This document shows positions 1-5,208 of a stretch of DNA of 5,575 bases, piece by piece. A model generated the notes under the pieces. It did not search any database. It was not told the origin of the DNA and saw only the letters and a program-made list of their open reading frames with translations. The translations under genes and the position numbers were made by a program. The first letter of the stretch is position 1. Each line of letters opens with the position of its first letter. The stretch comes from Methanobrevibacter sp. (GTDB lineage: Archaea > Methanobacteriota > Methanobacteria > Methanobacteriales > Methanobacteriaceae), in assembly GCA_017652345.1 (NCBI GenBank), contig JAGCBE010000508.1:1-5575 (forward strand), in the 5' to 3' direction.

Positions 1-170
1 ATAGAATGATTGATTTCTATAAATAAATAGTATTTTCACTTTTTTCTTTTTTTACTTTTTTATTTTTATATTCTTTTTCTAATTTTTTTTATTATATTAT
101 TTTCCATTATTTTTTTTACAAATCATTTTAAATTTTTTATTTAAATATTAATTGCTAAATTCATTTCTTC
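1..170 (+). terminator. T-rich tract, probable 3' end of an upstream plus-strand gene
   Basis: The first 20 bases contain the inverted repeat ATAGAA (1-6) / TTCTAT (15-20), followed from about 34 by a long pyrimidine-rich, mostly T tract on the plus strand. Archaeal intrinsic termination relies mainly on U-rich runs, and the same arrangement (TAG in the left arm, CTA in the right arm, then T runs) follows thiC and hxlB here. I infer that a plus-strand gene ends at or just before position 1, perhaps with the TAG at 2-4. All three plus-strand frames hit a stop within the first 26 bases, so no upstream protein can be identified. Confidence 0.4.
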
Positions 171-202
171 ATTTTTTCAAAAGACTTAATATTTTATAAA
201 AT

Positions 203-232
203 GTATTTGATATATATCAAAAGTATTTGATA
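203..232. promoter_or_regulatory. palindrome flanked by a direct repeat, upstream of thiC
   Basis: TTGATATATATCAA at 207-220 is a perfect 14-bp palindrome. GTATTTGATA occurs at 203-212 and again at 223-232, exactly 20 bp apart, about two helical turns. This could be a protein-binding site, but it lies 250 bases from the thiC start, and in DNA this AT-rich A/T palindromes also arise by chance. No regulator is assigned. Confidence 0.25.
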
Positions 233-244
233 AAAAAGACCTCA

Positions 245-273
245 GAGGGCTTTATTTTGCAAATAAAGGCCTT
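245..273 (+). other. hairpin in the spacer upstream of thiC
   Basis: Bases 247-257 pair with 261-271 around a TGC triloop (258-260): eight continuous pairs, one G-G mismatch (249/269), then two G-C pairs, extendable by A246-T272 and G245-T273. It is the most GC-rich patch in an otherwise A/T-only spacer. A run of A rather than T follows on the plus strand, so it does not look like a plus-strand terminator. It could be part of a small RNA or a structured leader if transcription starts upstream. It lacks the conserved TPP-riboswitch sequence blocks. Confidence 0.35.
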
Positions 274-315
274 AAAAATAGATATCTTTATATTAGATAA
301 AATAATTAAATAAAA

Positions 316-323
316 TTATAAAA
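316..323 (+). promoter_or_regulatory. candidate TATA box for thiC
   Basis: TTATAAAA fits an archaeal TATA box and would place the start of transcription near 345, giving a leader of roughly 130 bases. A second candidate, TTTTATAATAA at 436-446, would place the start at about 465, almost on the ribosome binding site at 466-471. The sequence alone does not decide between them, since A/T runs are abundant here. Confidence 0.25.
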
Positions 324-479
324 TCAAGTCAAATAGAATTAAATTAAACTTTATTTTAGTAAAATATATTTGAATTTAAATTTAGCGATTCCTCAACATG
401 ATTTAAAGAAAATAAAGAATTCTCAAGAATATTGATTTTATAATAATCTAGCATAACAAAAATCTGGGGAGAAAAATTA

Positions 480-1778
480 ATGACACAAATTAGTGATGCA
501 AAAAAGGGAATATTGACAGAAGAAATGAAACATGTCGCTAAAATCGAAGGAGTTAGCGAAGATTTTATTTTAAGATCCGTTGCAAACGGTACCATTGTAA
601 TTCCATCCAATGTAAATAGGGACATTGAAGCAGCAGGTATTGGTGCAGGTCTTAGAACAAAAGTAAATGCAACTGTAGGAACCTCTACAGACATTGTAAA
701 CTTTGATGAAGAGGTATATAAAGCACAAGTTGCAATTGACCATGGTGCTGACTGTTTAATGGAATTGAGTATTGGCGGAGACTTGGATGTAATCAGAAGA
801 AGAGTATTGGACATGTCCCCTCTTCCTGTAGGATCCGTACCAGTATACCAAGCAGCTATTGAAAGCATTAGAGAACATGGTTCCGTAATTTACATGGATG
901 AAGATGATTTGTTCAATACCATTGAAAAGCAAGCAAAAGACGGTATTGACTTTATGGCTGTTCACAGCAGTATCAATATTGAAACCTTAACAAGACTCAA
1001 AAGGCAAGGTAGAGTAACTGGACTTGTATCCCGTGGAGGATCATTCATGTCCGGTTGGATTGTTGAAAATGAAAAGGAAAATCCATTGTATGAAAACTTT
1101 GATTATGTCTTGGAAATTGCAAAAGAGCATGATGTTGTATTATCTCTTGCAAATGGTATGAGAGCTGGTTCAATTGCTGATTCTACTGACAGGGCTCAAA
1201 TCCAAGAATTGATTATTTTAGGTGAATTGATTGACAGATCCAGAGATGCTGGTGTACAGTGCATGATTGAAGGACCAGGTCACATCCCTATCAATGAAAT
1301 CCCAACCAATGTAATGATTCAAAAGAAAATGTGTTCAAATGCTCCTTTCTATATGTTAGGTCCTATTGTATGTGATGTAGCGCCAGGTTACGATCACATC
1401 GTATCTGCAATCGGTGCAGCATCATCTGCAAAAGCTGGAGCAGACTTCATTTGTTATGTAACTCCTGCAGAGCACTTGGCTTTACCATCTCCTGAAGATG
1501 TAAAAGAAGGAGTAATTGCAACTAGAATAGGTGCATATGCAGGTGACTTGGCAAGTGGTCAAATCGATGGTTCACAAGACTTGGCTATGGCAGAAGCAAG
1601 AAAAAGATTGGATTGGGAAGCTCAATATGAATGTGCAATGTTCCCAGAAGCTGCACGTGCAAAAAGAGACGAAAGACCTCCTGAAGAAGAGGATACCTGT
1701 ACCATGTGCGGTAACTTCTGTGCAGTAAAAATAGTAAATCAATGGTTAGACCAATCTGATTCTGATTTGATTAAATAG
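480..1778 (+). CDS. thiC: phosphomethylpyrimidine synthase ThiC, short form
   Basis: Predicted cytosolic radical-SAM enzyme that rearranges 5-aminoimidazole ribotide into 4-amino-5-hydroxymethyl-2-methylpyrimidine phosphate, the pyrimidine half of thiamine. The 432 residues match the short ThiC form of archaea and many anaerobes, which lacks the N-terminal extension of proteobacterial enzymes. Visible family signatures are GPGHIP at 265-270 and TPAEHLALP at 328-336; His268 and His332 are 64 residues apart, the spacing I recall for the two metal-binding histidines of Thi[11 protein letters not shown] lies at 303-312. The C-terminal iron-sulfur cysteines are Cys407, Cys410 and Cys414 in CTMCGNFC. 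This is CX2CX3C, one residue shorter than the CX2CX4C of bacterial enzymes as I recall it. GGGGAG at 466-471, eight bases before ATG, supports the start. Related BzaF enzymes use the same substrate to make 5-hydroxybenzimidazole for cobamides, so a paralogue role cannot be excluded. No thiamine gene lies beside it, and it is probably monocistronic. Confidence 0.93.
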   Translation: MTQISDAKKGILTEEMKHVAKIEGVSEDFILRSVANGTIVIPSNVNRDIEAAGIGAGLRTKVNATVGTSTDIVNFDEEVYKAQVAIDHGADCLMELSIGGDLDVIRRRVLDMSPLPVGSVPVYQAAIESIREHGSVIYMDEDDLFNTIEKQAKDGIDFMAVHSSINIETLTRLKRQGRVTGLVSRGGSFMSGWIVENEKENPLYENFDYVLEIAKEHDVVLSLANGMRAGSIADSTDRAQIQELIILGELIDRSRDAGVQCMIEGPGHIPINEIPTNVMIQKKMCSNAPFYMLGPIVCDVAPGYDHIVSAIGAASSAKAGADFICYVTPAEHLALPSPEDVKEGVIATRIGAYAGDLASGQIDGSQDLAMAEARKRLDWEAQYECAMFPEAARAKRDERPPEEEDTCTMCGNFCAVKIVNQWLDQSDSDLIK

Positions 1779-1800
1779 ATAAATTATCTATTTTTTCTTT
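1773..1800 (+). terminator. thiC terminator hairpin with U tract
   Basis: AAATAGATA (1773-1781) pairs with TATCTATTT (1785-1793), a 9-bp stem with a three-base loop, and runs into T6-C-T3 and more T-rich sequence. The thiC stop codon TAG (1776-1778) lies inside the left arm. The 1791-1874 spacer stays T-rich on the plus strand, which suits termination of thiC. It offers no U run for the convergent minus-strand transcript. Confidence 0.65.
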
Positions 1801-1874
1801 CTTTTTTCTTTTTTTAAATTCAATTTATTTTTTTATTTTTCAATTAATTCTCTTTTTAATTTTTTATTTTTTTA

Positions 1875-2807
1875 TTATCTTGTTTTCCAAGGTTTCATTG
1901 GAACAAATCCTTGTTCTCCTATTTTAGTTTGTCCATCAAAGAGTAAATATTCAATTAAATTATAAATGTCTTCTTTTGTATCATTGATTTGAACTAAACT
2001 TATTACGTGACGTGTTTCATTTTTCAATATTTCATTTCCATTGAAATAGCTTGCATTTAAAAAGGTATAGTATTCATCAGAGTTTCTAACGATTTTGAAG
2101 GCATCAAATTGGGATTTGACTTCCCTTTCAATGGAGAAATTAATGTTTTCCTGTCTTAATGTGTTCCATGCCAACCTTTGCGCACTTCCCTTCACACCAA
2201 TGAATTTCAATCCTTCAAGGTCTTCTATCCTTTCAATTCTTTTTCCACGGCTTGGAGAGATAAGCACCAAATGGTCATATGCAATAGCTGTAAAATTCAA
2301 ATCGTTTTCAAAAGCAAGTAATGGGTCATCCAATGCCAATATATCCACTAAATCCTGTTTTGCAAGTTCATATGCACTTTCGTCATCACTACTGTAAATC
2401 AATGTCTTAAAAGGCAAATCATAGCTGATAGCTTGCAGAAGTCCTGTAATGATATGGCCTCCAGCTATTATGATCTCTTCTCTATCTTCTAATCGGTTTT
2501 TATATTTGTAATAGATATCTAGAAGTTCATACCCTTTTGGACTTAATTCAGAACCGGAACCTACACTAATCACTAATTTTTCCCCAAGCTTGTCTTCAGC
2601 GTTCTTGACTCTTCTATTAAGCACTGAATGGGAAACTTTCAATTCCTTTGCAGTTTTTCTTTGGGAATATGTTTTTGACAATGATTCCAATGTTTCAAAG
2701 AATTTATAATTAAAGGATATTCCATCTATTTCAATTCCGATTTCAGGCTTGATGATATTCTTTTCATCCATGAATGCATCATCATTTTCATCTTCACGAT
2801 TTGGCAT
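1875..2807 (-). CDS. transcriptional regulator: ModE/LysR-like winged HTH plus ligand-binding domain
   Basis: Probable cytosolic DNA-binding regulator of 310 residues. A polar, acidic N-terminus (1-20) precedes a winged helix-turn-helix at about 33-107. The recognition region SQRKTAKELKVSHSVLNRRV (48-67) followed by EDKLGEKLV is typical of LysR and ModE N-terminal domains, and the wing is followed by a helix (YELLDIYYKYKNRLED). Residues about 110-305 resemble a periplasmic-binding-protein-like effector domain: the opening IIIAGGHIITGLL, the segment ADI-like at 152-158 (LVDILAL), IEDLEGLKFIGVKGSAQRLA at 194-213, and the ending GFVPMKPW. Similar fusions in methanogens are annotated as LysR- or ModE-type, often linked to molybdate or tungstate, but the ligand here is unknown. 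GAGGG at 2813-2817, five bases before ATG, supports the start; Met13 is an alternative without an equally good site. The gene converges on thiC and diverges from hxlB, so it may control hxlB or itself. Confidence 0.8.
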   Translation of the reverse strand: MPNREDENDDAFMDEKNIIKPEIGIEIDGISFNYKFFETLESLSKTYSQRKTAKELKVSHSVLNRRVKNAEDKLGEKLVISVGSGSELSPKGYELLDIYYKYKNRLEDREEIIIAGGHIITGLLQAISYDLPFKTLIYSSDDESAYELAKQDLVDILALDDPLLAFENDLNFTAIAYDHLVLISPSRGKRIERIEDLEGLKFIGVKGSAQRLAWNTLRQENINFSIEREVKSQFDAFKIVRNSDEYYTFLNASYFNGNEILKNETRHVISLVQINDTKEDIYNLIEYLLFDGQTKIGEQGFVPMKPWKTR

Positions 2808-2836
2808 TAAATCCCTCTAAAACCCATTTTTGTTTT

Positions 2837-2852
2837 GAAAATATATATTTTC
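2837..2852 (-). promoter_or_regulatory. palindromic TATA candidate for the regulator gene
   Basis: GAAAATATATATTTTC is a perfect 16-bp palindrome centred about 38 bases before the regulator's ATG. Read on the minus strand it would place the start of transcription near 2818, beside the AGAGGG ribosome binding site, for a short leader of about ten bases. Its symmetry means it could equally be an operator. Confidence 0.35.
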
Positions 2853-2863
2853 TTTTATTCAAA

Positions 2864-2928
2864 ATATTAAAAAAACTTTTTGCTTTATGCCAGTTCAAGA
2901 TATTAAAACTTTTTGATTCATGGCACTG
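2864..2928. repeat. degenerate tandem repeat (33-36 bp period) in a divergent promoter region
   Basis: Copy 1 (2864-2893) and copy 2 (2900-2928) share ATATTAAAA..CTTTTTG, then a T-rich stretch, ATG and a GCCA/GGCA block. The CTTTTTG cores (2876-2882 and 2909-2915) and the ATG triplets are 33 bp apart, close to three helical turns; copy 1 has three extra A. The same segment carries the inverted pair TGCCA (2888-2892) / TGGCA (2921-2925). It lies between the divergent regulator and hxlB, where paired operator sites would be expected. The match is imperfect, and functional identity is inferred. Confidence 0.4.
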
Positions 2929-2981
2929 ATTAATTTTAAATATTTTAATAAATATAATAGTATTATCTAATTTCAAAATAA

Positions 2982-2989
2982 TTTATAGT
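2982..2989 (+). promoter_or_regulatory. candidate TATA box for hxlB
   Basis: TTTATAGT would place the start of transcription near 3012 and give a leader of about 50 bases. AATATAATA around 2951-2959 is an alternative with a leader of about 85 bases and would lie closer to the tandem repeat. Neither is certain in such A/T-rich DNA. Confidence 0.25.
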
Positions 2990-3064
2990 TAAAATTTTGT
3001 ATTATGTTTTCATTGAATGATTAGAAATTATTGAAATTATATTAAGGTTTAGGTAGAGATTTAA

Positions 3065-3655
3065 ATGGAGTTTATGATATCCGCAATTGAAGCAATTTTA
3101 GAAAATATTCATGATGCAGAAGAATATTTGATTGAAGAAGATATAGCAAAGTTTATTGAAATTATTACAACTGCAGATAATATTTTTGTAACCGGTGCAG
3201 GTAGATCAGGTCTTGCAGCTAAGGCGTTTGCAATGAGATTGATGCACTTAGGTTTAAGTTCCTATGTAGTGGGTGAAACCATTTCTCCAGCTATCAATGC
3301 AGGAGACTGCATTTTAGCTATTTCAGGTTCTGGTGAAACCAATACCATTGTAACTGCTGCAAAAATTTCTAAAAAAAGAGGTGCAAAGGTTTTGGCATTG
3401 ACTTCTTATCCTGAAAGCAGTTTAGGCCAAATAGCTGATGGAATCATTCATGTAAAAGGTAGAACAAAAGTGGAAGTGGATGATGAAAACTACCTCAAAA
3501 GACAAATTAAAGGAAATTACACTTCATTGACTCCTCTTGGTACTGCATTTGAATTAACTTCTCTTGTATTCCTTGATGGATTGGTTTCTGAACTTATGGA
3601 AACCATGGGCAAAACTGAAGAGGATTTAAAGAATAGACATACTGTTTTAGAATAG
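3065..3655 (+). CDS. hxlB: 6-phospho-3-hexuloisomerase (SIS domain)
   Basis: Predicted cytosolic isomerase interconverting D-arabino-hex-3-ulose 6-phosphate and fructose 6-phosphate, the second enzyme of the ribulose monophosphate pathway. In archaea lacking the oxidative pentose phosphate route this pathway run in reverse is thought to provide ribulose 5-phosphate, with release of formaldehyde. The 196 residues form a single SIS domain of normal length for the family: GAGRSG at 44-49 and ISGSGET at 86-92 form sugar-phosphate loops, and TPLGTAFELTSLVFLDGLV (156-174) is the family's C-terminal signature, whose Glu163 is a candidate catalytic residue. AGGT at 3051-3054 lies ten bases before ATG; an in-frame ATG at 3074 (Met4) is possible. 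The partner hexulose-phosphate synthase gene is not in the window, so hxlB appears to be a single-gene unit. A KpsF-type arabinose-phosphate isomerase is unlikely given the short length and lack of CBS domains. Confidence 0.9.
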   Translation: MEFMISAIEAILENIHDAEEYLIEEDIAKFIEIITTADNIFVTGAGRSGLAAKAFAMRLMHLGLSSYVVGETISPAINAGDCILAISGSGETNTIVTAAKISKKRGAKVLALTSYPESSLGQIADGIIHVKGRTKVEVDDENYLKRQIKGNYTSLTPLGTAFELTSLVFLDGLVSELMETMGKTEEDLKNRHTVLE

Positions 3656-3664
3656 TCTATTTTT
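3629..3664 (+). terminator. hxlB terminator hairpin
   Basis: AATAGAC (3632-3638) pairs with GTCTATT (3655-3661) across a 16-base loop; a G-T pair and two A-T pairs extend the stem to 10. The right arm merges with a T run and a T-rich spacer. The hxlB stop TAG (3653-3655) overlaps the start of the right arm. The long loop makes it weaker than the thiC hairpin, but the U-rich tract alone could terminate in archaea. Confidence 0.45.
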
Positions 3665-3932
3665 CATCATCTTCCTAACTTATTTTTCTTCATGTGTTTT
3701 TCTTTTTTTATTCTTCATTTTTTTTAATTATTTTCACTTATTTTAATTATTTCACTTTTTTAATTTATTTTCCTTCTTCATATTTTTCATATTTTTCTTT
3801 GGTCTTTTAAGTTCCATTGAGTTTCTTTTTTGTTTTATTTTCATATCTATATGAATCATTTTTCTTAATCGAAAAAGCCTTAATTTGGGTTTTTTATTAG
3901 ATTTAATCATTTTTAAATAATTTAGAAAATTA
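3656..3932. other. gene-free T-rich spacer
   Basis: No coding region is supported. The first two thirds are strongly T-rich on the plus strand, as expected for readout termination after hxlB. At 3872-3894 an A5-G-CC arm faces GG-G-T5 around a seven-base loop: seven pairs and one G-G mismatch, running into T residues. It could act as a second terminator insulating the transporter genes. TCATAT-CT-ATATGA at 3841-3854 is a further small inverted repeat. Nothing else stands out. Confidence 0.5.
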
Positions 3933-3940
3933 TTTATATA
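3933..3940 (+). promoter_or_regulatory. TATA box of the transporter operon
   Basis: TTTATATA matches the archaeal TATA consensus well and predicts a transcription start near 3962-3966, giving a leader of about 30-35 bases before the binding-protein ATG at 3997. It is the best-placed promoter candidate in the window, since a TATA box, a likely start site and a ribosome binding site (AGGT at 3987-3990) follow at normal distances. Confidence 0.5.
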
Positions 3941-3946
3941 ATTGAA

Positions 3947-3979
3947 ATGAAAAATATTTCATGTTATATACTATATAGT
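3947..3979. promoter_or_regulatory. palindromes at the predicted transporter start site
   Basis: ATGAAA (3947-3952) and TTTCAT (3957-3962) form a 16-bp near-palindrome with one mismatched pair, located between the TATA box and the predicted start of transcription. ACTATATAGT (3970-3979) is a perfect 10-bp palindrome just downstream. Repressor sites in archaea often overlap the start site, and metal importers are commonly repressed this way, so an operator is plausible. The binding protein is unknown, and no match to a known consensus is claimed. Confidence 0.35.
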
Positions 3980-3996
3980 TATAATTAGGTAATAAT

Positions 3997-5103
3997 ATGG
4001 AAAAGAAAACTAAAATAATATTGGTTATTTTAATTGCTTTAGTTGCTTGTGGGGCTGCTATTAGTTTATTTGCCTCTCCCTCTTCTGTAACTTCATCAGG
4101 CAATAATACAATAACTGATATGGCAAATAGGACTGTAACTATCCCAAATAGTGTCGATAGGATTGTTGCTACAAGTCCACCTATGACTACCATTATGTAT
4201 ATGTTAGCTCCTGAGAAATTAGCGGGAGTAAACTTCCAATGGACTGATGAAGAGCTCACTTATGTTCCAGATCAATATAAGGATAAATTTCCAGTAATTG
4301 GAGGATGGTTTGGAAGTCAAGATGGTAATTATGAGGAATTCATTGCTGCTGAGCCTAATTTTGTTGTTGAATCCATTGATGAAGGAATGGGCGTGGATCT
4401 GTCTACTGTTGAAGAAAGACAAGAGAAATTCGGTTCAATTCCAGTTGTAGCAGTGACTGACAACACCAATGTTACAAAGATTGATTCCACCATTGAGTTT
4501 ATGGGCAAAATCTTGACTGCTGAAGATAAGGCTCAAGAGCTTATTGGCTTTAATGATAAGTATTTATCAGAAGTAAATAGTGTAGCAAGTTCCATTCCAG
4601 ATTCTGAGAAAAAATCTGTTTATTACGCTTCTGGTGAGGACGGATTGTCCACTTATGCAAGCGGAGCTTCACATGGCCAACTGATTTCACTTGTTGGTGG
4701 TAAAAATGTTGCGGATACTGAAGTTAAGGATTCTGGCAGTGAATTAACTGTTTCAATTGAGCAGGTAATGAAATGGAATCCTGATGTTATCATAGCTACA
4801 GATGAGGACTTTTACAATAATGTCTATAATGATTCAAAATGGGCTAGTGTAAAGGCAGTAAAAGACCACAGGGTTTATATTTCTCCACAGTCCCCATTTA
4901 AATGGTTTGATAGGCCTCCTGGAGCAAATATAATAATTGGTGTTCCTTGGACTGCTAAAGTAATTTATCCGGAAAAGTATTCCAATATCAATATGGTAGA
5001 TGCCACTAAGGAGTTTTACAGCAAGTTCTATCATTATGATTTAAGTGATGATGAAGCTCGTGAGATCTTGACTTCATCTGGAATTAAAGAATCCGATTTA
5101 TGA
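3997..5103 (+). CDS. ABC importer substrate-binding protein, class III (BtuF/FhuD/FepB-like)
   Basis: Predicted extracytoplasmic, membrane-anchored receptor of 368 residues that delivers a metal, metal-chelate or oxyanion to the permease encoded downstream. Residues 1-5 are charged and a hydrophobic stretch spans about 7-26. LVAC at 15-18 fits a lipobox with Cys18, but the hydrophobic run continues past it, so an uncleaved membrane anchor is also possible. The mature part begins with ITDMANRTVTIPNSVDRIVA (39-58), the usual opening of this fold; two lobes (about 41-165 and 205-345) are joined by a long helix near 166-198. WNPDVIIATDEDFY (260-273) and AVKDHRVYISP (287-297) are typical second-lobe elements. 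FKWFDRPPGANIIIG followed by WTAKVIYPEKY (301-328) is a signature of one subgroup usually annotated as iron-type, whose members may also take other metals or molybdate/tungstate. AGGT six bases before ATG supports the start. Substrate unknown. Confidence 0.87.
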   Translation: MEKKTKIILVILIALVACGAAISLFASPSSVTSSGNNTITDMANRTVTIPNSVDRIVATSPPMTTIMYMLAPEKLAGVNFQWTDEELTYVPDQYKDKFPVIGGWFGSQDGNYEEFIAAEPNFVVESIDEGMGVDLSTVEERQEKFGSIPVVAVTDNTNVTKIDSTIEFMGKILTAEDKAQELIGFNDKYLSEVNSVASSIPDSEKKSVYYASGEDGLSTYASGASHGQLISLVGGKNVADTEVKDSGSELTVSIEQVMKWNPDVIIATDEDFYNNVYNDSKWASVKAVKDHRVYISPQSPFKWFDRPPGANIIIGVPWTAKVIYPEKYSNINMVDATKEFYSKFYHYDLSDDEAREILTSSGIKESDL

Positions 5104-5106
5104 TTG

Positions 5107-5131
5107 GAATAATGGATAGAATTCATTATTC
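5107..5131 (+). other. intercistronic hairpin between binding protein and permease
   Basis: GAATAATGGAT (5107-5117) pairs with ATTCATTATTC (5121-5131) around an AGA triloop: 11 consecutive pairs including one G-T. It begins three bases after the binding-protein stop codon. No T run follows directly, so full termination is unlikely. Such a hairpin could stabilise the upstream message or attenuate, which would fit the need for more binding protein than permease; this role is inferred. Confidence 0.5.
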
Positions 5132-5133
5132 GG

Positions 5134-5148
5134 TTATATTTTAAAATA
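5134..5148 (+). promoter_or_regulatory. possible internal TATA box ahead of the permease gene
   Basis: TTATATTTTAAAATA includes the perfect 12-bp palindrome TATTTTAAAATA (5137-5148). As a TATA box it would start a transcript near 5165, some 44 bases before the permease ATG. It may instead be chance A/T sequence in a 105-base spacer of a single operon. Confidence 0.2.
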
Positions 5149-5208
5149 GTTTAAACAATAATTCTAAGAAAGCAGATTAATTTCTAAAAATTTTAAGGAT
5201 TTGTATTG

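Noticed and set aside
180..479. TPP riboswitch ahead of thiC
   Set aside because: The conserved blocks such as CUGAGA with ACCC and the later GGxUAAUxCC region are not found; the nearest string, CTCAGAGGG, does not fit the fold.
356..868. Long open frame (170 codons) on the minus strand across the thiC start
   Set aside because: It runs antisense to a well-supported thiC, its product resembles no family I know, and its end lies in non-coding A/T-rich DNA. It is best explained as a shadow of thiC codon usage.
2095..2397. Plus-strand open frame of 100 codons inside the regulator gene
   Set aside because: It lies wholly antisense within a gene with clear domain structure, lacks a ribosome binding site worth noting, and encodes no recognisable protein.
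2880..2930. tRNA-like segment (GCCAGTTCAAGA resembles a T-loop)
   Set aside because: No acceptor stem, D arm or anticodon arm can be drawn around it, and the flanks are A/T runs.
3930..4259. Minus-strand open frame of 109 codons with hydrophobic segments
   Set aside because: It is the reverse complement of the hydrophobic signal segment and first lobe of the binding protein. The apparent membrane helices come from that, and no separate gene is supported.
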